DNA of 32,179 bases, taken from NCBI GenBank assembly GCA_964353255.1, contig CAYGVJ010000059.1, forward strand, positions 1 through 32,179, in the 5' to 3' direction. The position numbers were made by a program, and so were the translations under genes. The DNA is from VFZS01 sp964353255 (GTDB lineage: Bacteria; Acidobacteriota; Terriglobia; Bryobacterales; Bryobacteraceae). This document shows positions 14,284 through 21,116 of this stretch, piece by piece. Numbering within the stretch: position 1 is the stretch's first letter; each line of letters starts with the position of its first letter. Below the pieces are notes generated by a model. The model saw only the letters and a list, made by a program, of their open reading frames with translations. It did not search any database and was not told the origin of the DNA.

Positions 14284-14913
14284 TTGCATCCCAGAGGTAT
14301 GCTCGCATTCTTGCTCGCCGCAGCCCTGGCGATACCCCCCGCAAGCCTTGCGCAGGAGAAGCCCCCTGCGGCTCCCCAGCCGGCCGCCTCGGTCGGGAAG
14401 CTGAAGGTAGCAGCCTTGCAGGGCGAGGGCGCCGTTAACAATATCGCCGCGGGCACGGCTACCCAAGTGGTCGTGGAGGTTCGGGACGAAGCTGACAAGC
14501 CGGTGCCCGGCGCCGAGGTGCTCTTCCAGCTTCCCGCGGCTGGTGCTGGCGGGGTTTTCAACGGATGGATGCGGACCCAGACGGTCAAAACCAACGAGCA
14601 GGGCCAGGCCGGCACCAGCGGTCTGACGCCCAACGACGAAGTGGGCCGGTTCAACATCAAAGTGACGGCCTCCGCGGGGGCGCGCGCGGGCAGCATCGTC
14701 GTCGCCCAGACTAATGCGCGCCGCAGCGGCTCGGGCGGCCGGGTCGCGGTGGGCAGTTCCTGGAAGTGGAAGATCATAGGGCTGGTCGCGGCGGGCGCCA
14801 CGGTGGGCGGCATCTATGCCGCCAAGCGCAACGGGGGGACTACCGCCGCCACCACCATCACGACCCCGGTGACGGTGACGGTTGGCTCTGTGACCGTGGC
14901 AGGCCCGCGATGA
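14284..14913 (+). CDS. Exported Ig-like domain protein with C-terminal membrane segment
   Basis: The 209-residue protein probably starts at TTG 14284, five bases after a perfect AGGAGG; an ATG at 14299 lies too far from that site. It has a signal peptide (MLAFLLAAALAIPPASLAQ), then a bacterial Ig-like fold at about 38-140 (KVAALQGEGAVNN, VVVEVRDEADKPVPGAEVLF, TNEQGQAGTSGLTPN, GRFNIKVTASAGA), the pattern of Big-1/invasin repeats. Near the C-terminus WKWKIIGLVAAGATVGGIYAA forms a membrane helix, followed by a Thr/Val-rich end. It is first in an envelope operon with the 15033 and 16007 genes. A surface or periplasmic structural role is inferred. Confidence 0.8.
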   Translation: MHPRGMLAFLLAAALAIPPASLAQEKPPAAPQPAASVGKLKVAALQGEGAVNNIAAGTATQVVVEVRDEADKPVPGAEVLFQLPAAGAGGVFNGWMRTQTVKTNEQGQAGTSGLTPNDEVGRFNIKVTASAGARAGSIVVAQTNARRSGSGGRVAVGSSWKWKIIGLVAAGATVGGIYAAKRNGGTTAATTITTPVTVTVGSVTVAGPR

Positions 14914-14918
14914 GTCTA

Positions 14919-14991
14919 CGCGAAAAAAACGGCCAGACCGCTCCCTCACGGTCGCGGCTCGGACAGATTGCGGGGGGCCGGTTTTTTCGCG
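14919..14991. repeat. Repeat hairpin (REP/MITE-like) inside the envelope operon
   Basis: Arms 14919-14934 and 14976-14991 pair over 16 bases with a single mismatch (CGCG, six A-T pairs, CGGCC). The loop contains a second hairpin (GACCG...CGGTC) and the string CTCCCTCACGGTCGCGG, which I recall as a dispersed repeat in acidobacterial genomes (it translates to SRDREGA in spurious proteins). The A-tract/stem/T-tract form could also act as a two-way terminator or attenuator between the first and second genes. Confidence 0.6.
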
Positions 14992-15032
14992 CCTCTTGGT
15001 TCCTCCGCGCGTGCCTGGAAAGGTTTTCTCCG

Positions 15033-16010
15033 ATGTTGAATAGCAAAGTACTGGTTTTCTGCTTGTGTGCTTTCCTGATGGGCGGGCTGACTCTGGCCGC
15101 CCAGGAAGCTCTTCTCAGCGGGCCGGTGTCGGGCTCGGTGTATGACCCCGCCTCGCGCAGCCTGCGGCCGATTGTGGGGCTGCCGGGCGCTTCCTACCTG
15201 GGTGATCCCCTGATCGCCGACCTGGACTGGGCGGCGGCTGCGCCGGATGGAAGGACGATGCTGGCGCTCAGGGGCGAGCGCCTGTGGGCGGTCCGGCAGA
15301 TGGGCTCGGCCCTGCTCTGGGCTGGCATCGACGGCGGGCTGGCGAGCCCCGAGCGCGCAGCCTGGAGCGCCGACGGTTCGGCTGCGGCCATCTACTCGAG
15401 CCGGCAGGGGCTTCAGCTCTTGCGCAGTTTGGGCGACACTCCGGCCGCGGGGCCGGCGGTGGAACTGGCTGGTCGCGTGACAGCGCTCGCGGTGGAGGCT
15501 TCGGGCGCCTGCGCCGTGGCGGGAGTCGAGGCTGAGCGCGACGGCGGTATCTACCTGGTTTGCGCGGACGCCGCGCCGAAGCTGCTGGTGGGCTTGGCCC
15601 ATCCCGCGGCCCTGGCGCTGGCCCCCAATAATAATGATGCGCTCTTCGTGGCCGACCGCGGTTCCGGGCAGATCCTGGAGGTCCGCAACTTCCGCGGGGA
15701 GGCCGCAGTGATGCCCTTCGCCGCCGATGCCGCCGGGAGTTGGGATCCGGTGGGGGCGGCGGTCTCCGGCGACGGCGCCTTCCTTTATGTCGCCCACCGC
15801 TCCGCGAAGCGCGTGGACGCTTACGAGGTAGCCAGCCGCACGCTGGCGTCTCGGATCGCCATCGAGTGGGAACCCACCTTGCTGGAGCCGTTGGCGGTGA
15901 AGTCCGTGTTCCTGCTGAAGTCGCCCGGCGGTCGTGGCGAGCCGCTGCTGGTTCTGGAGGCCGGTCGCCAGCCGGCGGTGTATTTCGTTCCAAGCGGGAG
16001 GGGACAATGA
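15033..16010 (+). CDS. Exported beta-propeller (YVTN/NHL-like) protein
   Basis: The 325-residue product starts at ATG 15033 after GGAAAGG (nine bases upstream). A signal peptide (MLNSKVLVFCLCAFLMGGLTLAAQ) is followed by repeating blade-like segments with the pattern of small hydrophobic strands and turns: DLDWAAAAPDGRTMLALRG, AAWSADGSAAAIYSS, ALAPNNNDALFVADRGSGQI, AVSGDGAFLYVAHRSAKRV. This fits a WD40/YVTN-type propeller with five to seven blades. Its last bases overlap the start of the ASH-repeat gene (ATGA), so the two are coupled. It probably acts in the periplasm or at the surface as a binding scaffold; no enzyme motif is visible. Confidence 0.78.
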   Translation: MLNSKVLVFCLCAFLMGGLTLAAQEALLSGPVSGSVYDPASRSLRPIVGLPGASYLGDPLIADLDWAAAAPDGRTMLALRGERLWAVRQMGSALLWAGIDGGLASPERAAWSADGSAAAIYSSRQGLQLLRSLGDTPAAGPAVELAGRVTALAVEASGACAVAGVEAERDGGIYLVCADAAPKLLVGLAHPAALALAPNNNDALFVADRGSGQILEVRNFRGEAAVMPFAADAAGSWDPVGAAVSGDGAFLYVAHRSAKRVDAYEVASRTLASRIAIEWEPTLLEPLAVKSVFLLKSPGGRGEPLLVLEAGRQPAVYFVPSGRGQ

Positions 16011-18175
16011 GGCGGCGCGGTTACATTCTGGTCTCTGCCGCGGCGGCGCTGTTCTGGCTGGCGCCGCGAGCTAGCTCTCAAGCTTCACCCTTCGCCGTGC
16101 GGGTGCAGCACGGATCCACCGTGGTCTCCTACACCGAGGGCACCACGGTCACCGTTCCGGCCGAGGCGATCGGCGTGCCGGCCACGGTGTTTGTGACGCT
16201 GACCTACCGAGGCGCCACCACTGCCGACATCACGGCGGTGGACCTGTCGGGGTACACGGATTTCTCCCTGCTGGCGGTCCCGAACCTGCCGGCCACCGTG
16301 CGGCCCAACGGCGACTTCACCGTCACCCTACGCTACACCCCCTCCAGTGGCGCCAGGGTCCCGGCCCAGGTGCAGTTTGCCTACACTGAAGCGCAGGCCC
16401 GCGCGAGGATTACGCTGAGCCTGAACGGCGTGGCGCCGAAGTTCGCCTTCAGCTACACCCCCCCGGGAGGCAATGCCACGCTGGTGGAACCCGGCGGGAC
16501 GGTGACCTTCCCGGCGACCGCGGTGGACACTACGGCGTCGGCGTCGTTCGTGGTCACGAACTGGGGCAGCGGGCCGGGGGTGATTGGCGCGGTGGCGGTT
16601 GCCGGCGCGGTCTTCCAGTTGGTTGGCGCGCCGTTGCCGAACACGGTGATCGAATCCGGCAAGGATGCGCGCTTCAGCGTCGCCTTCACTCCCAAGCAGC
16701 TTGAGGCCAGCCAGGGCGCGCTGAGCGTGACCGTAGGGGGCCGGCAAGTGAGCTTCAATCTCGCCGGGTCCGGCTCAGGCCCCGTGTTTGCCTACGAAAC
16801 GGTGCGCGAGGGATTGGCCACCGCCATCACTCCCGCCCAGGTGATTACCGTGCCCGACGCCGCGATCGGCGACAAGAGCACGCTGGCGGTGCGTGTGCGT
16901 AATGGCGGCAACGCCGACGGCACCATCGCCGCCATCAGCATCCTGGGAACCGGCTTCCAGCTCAGCGATCTGCCGTTCCTGCCGTTGACCCTGCCGGTGG
17001 GTGGCGCGGTCCAGTTCACCATCACCTTCACGCCCACCCAGCCGGGCTGGGCCAGCGGCCGGCTGAAGATCGGCGCCGACACCTTCGACGTGCGCGGCGC
17101 CGGGCTGGGCGCCACGCTCACTTACGCCTACAGCGTGGGCGATGTCACCACGGCGATACAGAGCGGCGGTTCGGTGATCCTGGCGCCGGTCCAGGTGGGC
17201 CGCACCGCTACGGCGCGGTTTTACGTTATCAACAACGGCACCGCGCCGGGCGCGGTGAACAGCATCAGCGTCACCGGGACGACCACCGCCTTCACGCTGG
17301 CGGATCTGCCCAGCCTCCCGCTGAGCGTGTCGGCTGGCGCTACGGCCTTCTTCACCATCCAGTTCACGCCCACTGTGGTCGGAGGCACCACGGCGACGCT
17401 TAGGGTGGACACGCTGAGCTTCACCTTGTCCGGGACGGCCGCCGCGCCCGACCCTCTGCCCAGCTACCGGTTCGAGGCTCCGTCTGGCTCGCAGGAGCCC
17501 ATGCAGCAGCCGCAGATCGCCCTGACCCTGGCGGCCCCGTATCCCCTGCCGCTCATCGGGACCCTGACGCTGGCCTTCAATTCCGAGGTCTTCAGCAACG
17601 ACCCGGCCGTGCAGTTCGCCATCGGCGGCCGGACGGTCAGTTTCACGATCCCGGCGAACACCACCAAGGCCGTATTCCCGCAGAACTTGACCACCATCCG
17701 CGTGCAGACCGGCACGGTCGCCGGCACCATCAGCATCACCCCAACGTTCGCCACCGACAAGGGCATCGACCTGACGCCGGCGAACCCGACGGCGCTCAAC
17801 CTGGTGGTTCCCCAGTCGGCGCCCCGGCTGCTGGGCGTGGAGGTCTCGGCGAAGACTACCAGCACCTTCACCCTGCTGTTGCGCGGATATACCACCAGCC
17901 GGTCGGTCACCCAGATGGATTTCCAGTTCACCCCCACGACCGGCGAGAACGTGGCCACCACGCGGCTCACGCTGAACGTGGAGGCCAACTTCCTGTCCTG
18001 GTATCAGCAGTCCCAGTCGCAGTTGTACGGCAGCCTGTTCACGGCGACCATCCCATTTACCGTGCAGGGCGACGTCAAGAACGTAACCAGCGTGGCGGAT
18101 ACGATTCAGTCGGTGTCGGTCACTCTGAGCAGCCGCCAGGGCTCCTCCGCGGCCCAGAGCGTGTCGCTGCGCTGA
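16007..18175 (+). CDS. Secreted protein with four ASH/choice-of-anchor-D-type repeats
   Basis: The 722-residue protein has a signal peptide (MRRRGYILVSAAAALFWLAP) and a strong ribosome site GGGAGG. Four tandem beta-sandwich repeats of about 105-115 residues follow, each ending with an F(T/A)P...L.V...F.L.G pattern: about 27-148, 149-262, 263-370 and 371-475. They resemble ASH/HYDIN or choice-of-anchor D domains. The last 240 residues (from LPSYRFEAPSGSQEP) form a different beta-rich domain with no motif I know. Such proteins are abundant in Solibacter relatives. It is the third gene of the operon and probably the main surface component. The rest of the machinery is not in the window, so secretion route and partners are unknown. 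Confidence 0.82.
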   Translation: MRRRGYILVSAAAALFWLAPRASSQASPFAVRVQHGSTVVSYTEGTTVTVPAEAIGVPATVFVTLTYRGATTADITAVDLSGYTDFSLLAVPNLPATVRPNGDFTVTLRYTPSSGARVPAQVQFAYTEAQARARITLSLNGVAPKFAFSYTPPGGNATLVEPGGTVTFPATAVDTTASASFVVTNWGSGPGVIGAVAVAGAVFQLVGAPLPNTVIESGKDARFSVAFTPKQLEASQGALSVTVGGRQVSFNLAGSGSGPVFAYETVREGLATAITPAQVITVPDAAIGDKSTLAVRVRNGGNADGTIAAISILGTGFQLSDLPFLPLTLPVGGAVQFTITFTPTQPGWASGRLKIGADTFDVRGAGLGATLTYAYSVGDVTTAIQSGGSVILAPVQVGRTATARFYVINNGTAPGAVNSISVTGTTTAFTLADLPSLPLSVSAGATAFFTIQFTPTVVGGTTATLRVDTLSFTLSGTAAAPDPLPSYRFEAPSGSQEPMQQPQIALTLAAPYPLPLIGTLTLAFNSEVFSNDPAVQFAIGGRTVSFTIPANTTKAVFPQNLTTIRVQTGTVAGTISITPTFATDKGIDLTPANPTALNLVVPQSAPRLLGVEVSAKTTSTFTLLLRGYTTSRSVTQMDFQFTPTTGENVATTRLTLNVEANFLSWYQQSQSQLYGSLFTATIPFTVQGDVKNVTSVADTIQSVSVTLSSRQGSSAAQSVSLR

Positions 18176-18194
18176 GGGCCCGGCAGGCGCCAGT

Positions 18195-18223
18195 TTGACT
18201 TGGCCGGGCCAACTGTTTTAAGT
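18195..18223 (+). promoter_or_regulatory. Possible promoter of the RsbW-like gene
   Basis: TTGACT (18195-18200), 17 bases, TTAAGT (18218-18223), followed by the ATG at 18237. A 13-base palindrome TTGGCCGGGCCAA (18200-18212) fills the spacer and could be an operator. Confidence 0.4.
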
Positions 18224-18236
18224 TGCGATTGGGTAC

Positions 18237-18683
18237 ATGGCGGATAACCCGGCGGGCGAGACCGTTCAAGCAGACATTTTCCTGGATTCGACCCTGGAGA
18301 GCGCCGACGCAGCCGAGCAGTTGGCGGTGAAGGTGGCCGCCGAAACGGGCTTCGCCGAAGAGGAGGTCCACAGGCTGGGGATGGCGGTGCGGGAGTCGGT
18401 GGTCAACGCCGTGGTGCACGGCAACCGCTACAACGCGCGCAAGAAGGTTCATCTGACGGTGGCTGCCAATCAGGACCGCCTGAGCGTGACCGTGGTCGAT
18501 GAAGGCCAGGGGTTCGACCTTAGCGCGCTGCCCGACCCGGTGGCGGCCGAGCACCTGCTCGAGCAATCCGGACGCGGGATTTTCCTGATGCGGGCGTTCG
18601 TGGACGAGTTGGACATCCGCCGCCTGGCGCCCTCGGGCACCCAGGTCAAGCTGGTGAAATACCGGCGGAAGATGGTAGTCTAG
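18237..18683 (+). CDS. RsbW/SpoIIAB-like serine kinase (anti-sigma factor type)
   Basis: A 148-residue GHKL ATPase. The N box is VRESVVNAVVHGNRYN (51-66) with Asn57 for magnesium, the G1 box is VDEGQGFD (87-94) and the G2 box is SGRGIFLMRAFVDEL (111-125). In partner switching such a kinase binds a sigma factor or another target and phosphorylates a STAS antagonist on serine; exactly such an antagonist follows 20 bases downstream. No sigma factor or phosphatase gene lies nearby, so the final target is not shown. Start ATG 18237 has no strong ribosome site. Confidence 0.9.
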   Translation: MADNPAGETVQADIFLDSTLESADAAEQLAVKVAAETGFAEEEVHRLGMAVRESVVNAVVHGNRYNARKKVHLTVAANQDRLSVTVVDEGQGFDLSALPDPVAAEHLLEQSGRGIFLMRAFVDELDIRRLAPSGTQVKLVKYRRKMVV

Positions 18684-18703
18684 ACAGGCAGGAGGGAAGA
18701 TTC

Positions 18704-19045
18704 GTGAGCGCAAGACTGAGTTCCCGTCAGGTGGGCGAAGTCATGGTGGTCGATGTGTCCGGCCGGATCACCCTGGGTGAGGGTTCCAGCAACCTTCGCG
18801 AGGGCATCCGCGAGTTGCTGGCCCAGGGCAAGCGTAGTATACTGCTGAACCTGGGCGAGGTCTCCTATATCGACAGCTCGGGCATTGGTGAGCTGGTGGC
18901 CGCTTTCACCTCGGTGGCCAACCAGCAAGGCCAATTGAAGCTGCTCCACCTGACCAAGCGGGTCAAGGATCTGCTGCAAATCACCAAGCTGTACACGGTT
19001 TTCGATATCTACGACGACGAGGCCCACGCCATCAGAAGCTTTTGA
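18704..19045 (+). CDS. STAS-domain anti-sigma factor antagonist
   Basis: The 113-residue protein is a single STAS domain: VMVVDVSGRITLGEGS (13-28), SILLNLGEVSYIDSSGIGEL (45-64) and a final LLQITKLYTVFDIYDDEAHA. Ser58 in DSSGIG is the usual phosphorylation site of RsbV/SpoIIAA proteins. The start is GTG 18704 behind GGAGGG. Adjacent to the RsbW-like kinase, it would be the kinase's substrate and the switch's release partner. Confidence 0.93.
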   Translation: MSARLSSRQVGEVMVVDVSGRITLGEGSSNLREGIRELLAQGKRSILLNLGEVSYIDSSGIGELVAAFTSVANQQGQLKLLHLTKRVKDLLQITKLYTVFDIYDDEAHAIRSF

Positions 19046-19104
19046 GGCGCTGACCGCGCGGAAGCCGTTGAACCTCACTTGGCCGGCGAGTGCTCCGCCT
19101 GAGG

Positions 19105-19180
19105 TGGTGGACGGCATGGGACTCGAACCCACGACCCCGGCGTTGCGAACGCCGTGCTCTCCCAACTGAGCTAGCCGCCC
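19105..19180 (-). tRNA. tRNA-Ala (anticodon CGC), CCA encoded
   Basis: Minus-strand cloverleaf: acceptor GGGCGGC with GCCGTCC, D arm GCTC...GAGC, anticodon stem CGGCG/CGCCG with loop TTCGCAA, T arm with GTTCGAG. Anticodon CGC reads GCG (Ala). Discriminator A is followed by an encoded CCA. It lies 33 bases downstream of dut on the same strand and has its own extended -10. Confidence 0.96.
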
Positions 19181-19202
19181 ACGCGCGCGAAAAGCTGTAA
19201 GT

Positions 19203-19211
19203 AGTATAGCA
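19203..19211 (-). promoter_or_regulatory. Extended -10 box of tRNA-Ala
   Basis: On the minus strand TGC-TATACT (19211-19203) lies 22 bases before the tRNA and just after the dut stop codon, so the tRNA can be made independently of dut. Confidence 0.5.
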
Positions 19212-19213
19212 CG

Positions 19214-19645
19214 CTACCGGCCTGAAGAACCGAAGCCGCTCTCGCCCCGCTGAGAGTTGGAGAGTTCCCCCTCGAGCCACTCGATGGGCTCGTAGCGGCT
19301 GATGACAAGCTGGGCGATGCGATCGCCCCGCCGGACCGAGTAGGTTTCCCGCCCCAGGTTCAGCAGAATCACCTTGATCTCGCCGCGGTAGCCCGGGTCG
19401 ATCGTAGCCGGGCTGTTGGGCAGCGTGATGGCGTGGTGGAGGGCCAGGCCGCTGCGCGGCCTTACCTGGGCCTCGCATCCCGGGGGCACTTCGATGGCCA
19501 GGCCGGTCGGGATGGCCGCGGGCCGGCCAGGCTCTAACTCGGCATCCTCGGCCGCGCGCAAGTCCATGCCCGCGTCCTCCTGGGGGCCGTGCGCGTACTG
19601 GGGCAGGATCGCGTCGGGCCGGAGCCGTTTTATTCGGAGCCGCAT
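19214..19645 (-). CDS. dut: Deoxyuridine 5'-triphosphate nucleotidohydrolase (dUTPase)
   Basis: Converts dUTP to dUMP and pyrophosphate, keeping uracil out of DNA and supplying dUMP for thymidylate synthesis. All five motifs of the trimeric family are present in 143 residues: DAGMDLRA (24-31), RPRSGLAL (62-69), TIDPGYRGEI (81-90), RRGDRIAQLVI (105-115) and RGESGFGSSGR (133-143). ATG 19645 gives the standard length; in-frame ATGs at 19660 and 19666 would add a few residues but overlap the -10 box. It is divergent from the thymidylate synthase-like gene at 19670, which uses its product. Confidence 0.96.
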   Translation of the reverse strand: MRLRIKRLRPDAILPQYAHGPQEDAGMDLRAAEDAELEPGRPAAIPTGLAIEVPPGCEAQVRPRSGLALHHAITLPNSPATIDPGYRGEIKVILLNLGRETYSVRRGDRIAQLVISRYEPIEWLEGELSNSQRGESGFGSSGR

Positions 19646-19654
19646 CGTTTCAGC

Positions 19655-19661
19655 TATCATA
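19655..19661. promoter_or_regulatory. Overlapping divergent -10 boxes of dut and the ThyX-like gene
   Basis: TATCAT (19655-19660, +) and TATGAT (19661-19656, -) share six bases; each matches TATAAT at five positions. They lie 9 and 10 bases from the two start codons, so both messages would be nearly leaderless and the two polymerases would compete. No clear -35 boxes are visible. Confidence 0.45.
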
Positions 19662-19669
19662 ACCATTTC

Positions 19670-21103
19670 GTGCCGCACGCCACACCGAAACGCGTCCTGA
19701 CGCTGGCGCCCATGCCGCCCGAGAAGTGCGCCTACGCCCTGGCGCGCTACAGCCGCTCGCCGGATTCGATTCGCGAGTCGCTCGATTGGGTGCGCAGCCA
19801 CGACTCCCGGAAGTTTTTGGAGCACTTCTACTTCCAATACGGCCACTCCTCGATTGCCGATCTGGGGCACGTGGTGATGTGCTTCGAGGGAATCTCGGAG
19901 CTGGCCGCCACGGAAGTCGAGGATGAGCCGCTGTGGGACGGCCAGGCCAAGTCCTCCCGCTACCAGGACTTCTCGCGGTGCGGGTTCGTGACGCCGGAAG
20001 AGTTCTCGCCGCCGGACGCGGCCCGGTACGAGGCTGCGGCCGACAAGCTGCTGGCGGCTTACCAGGAAGTTCACACCCGCATGGCTGAGTTCTTCAGGGA
20101 GCGCCTGCCGTGCCCGGAAGCCATGAGCCCGGAAGCTTACCAGCGGAGCATCGCGGCGCGCGCCTTCGACGTGGCCCGCTATCTGTTGTTCTTCGGCGTG
20201 CCCACCAACCTGGGGCAGGTGACCAGCATACGCACGCTGGAGAAGCAGATCCGGCGGCTGAAAGTTTCCCCCTACGGTGAGTTGCGCAGTCTGGCGGCAG
20301 AAATGGCGGCGGCCTGCGCGGCCGAGCCCGACTGCCCGTGGGACACCGCAGACCGCGAAGCTGTCGCGCCGACGCTGGCGCAATGGGCGGATGCCGACTA
20401 CTACCTCAGCCAGGCCCGCGACGATCTCGCCCGATGGGCCCGGCAGAATCTGCCGCCACCGGCCGGACTGGAGGTGGACGCGGTGGATCTGTCGCGTCCC
20501 GCGGACACCGCCGCCGACATCGTGGCCACGTTGCTCTACACGGTTTCTGACCGCCCTTACCGCGAGCTGTACGAACTGGCCCGCGGGTGGCCGCCGGGCA
20601 TGCGGGCGGAAGTTCTGGACCTAGTGCTGCGGTCGCGCACCGAGCGGGATGAGATGTTACGCGCCTTCCGCGGCGGATGTTTCGTCTACGACCTGATCAT
20701 GGATCTGGGCGCCTACCGGGACCTGCACCGTCACCGGCGCTGCCAGCAGCATCGCCAGGCCTACTCGGCCCGGCTCGGTTTCGATGTCCCCAAGCCGCTC
20801 GCCGCAGCCGGGCTCCGCGAGCGTTACGAGGCGCTCATGCGCGAGACGCTGGCGACGGTGAGGCAGCTCCCCGACCCCGGCGGTCACTACCTGCTGCCGT
20901 TCGGCGCCCGCTCACGCTTCCTCTTCAAGATGGACTTCGCCGAGGTGGACTACATTTGCCGGATTCGCACCACCGTCAAGGGCCACTTCAGCTACCGCGA
21001 GATTGCCTGGCAGATGAAGCTCAAGCTGGAGCAGCTTGAGCCCGAGCTGGGCCGCTTGATTCAGGCCACGCCGCCGTGGGTGGAGGATCCGCTGAGCAGG
21101 TAG
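19670..21103 (+). CDS. Double-length ThyX-like (FAD-dependent thymidylate synthase family) protein
   Basis: The 477-residue protein looks like two ThyX-type halves. The first has FQYGHSSIADLGHVVMCFEG (about 55-74) and QAKSSRYQDFS (92-102) but carries EDE where ThyX has RHR. The second has RHRRCQQHRQAYSAR from Arg354, which supplies the RHR part but lacks the usual SxxxxS spacing. Together they could rebuild one active site. ThyX makes dTMP from dUMP with methylene-tetrahydrofolate and FADH2, about 220-250 residues per chain; the long form is known from annotation as thymidylate synthase-like, its activity less certain. The divergent dut next door supports a role in dTMP supply. GTG 19670 is chosen because it follows the -10 box; ATG 19712 is an alternative. 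Confidence 0.82.
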   Translation: MPHATPKRVLTLAPMPPEKCAYALARYSRSPDSIRESLDWVRSHDSRKFLEHFYFQYGHSSIADLGHVVMCFEGISELAATEVEDEPLWDGQAKSSRYQDFSRCGFVTPEEFSPPDAARYEAAADKLLAAYQEVHTRMAEFFRERLPCPEAMSPEAYQRSIAARAFDVARYLLFFGVPTNLGQVTSIRTLEKQIRRLKVSPYGELRSLAAEMAAACAAEPDCPWDTADREAVAPTLAQWADADYYLSQARDDLARWARQNLPPPAGLEVDAVDLSRPADTAADIVATLLYTVSDRPYRELYELARGWPPGMRAEVLDLVLRSRTERDEMLRAFRGGCFVYDLIMDLGAYRDLHRHRRCQQHRQAYSARLGFDVPKPLAAAGLRERYEALMRETLATVRQLPDPGGHYLLPFGARSRFLFKMDFAEVDYICRIRTTVKGHFSYREIAWQMKLKLEQLEPELGRLIQATPPWVEDPLSR

Positions 21104-21116
21104 GAGGCGGGCGGCG

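Noticed and set aside
14946..16007. Minus-strand open frame of about 353 codons
   Set aside because: Antisense to the exported propeller gene, which has a signal peptide and ribosome site.
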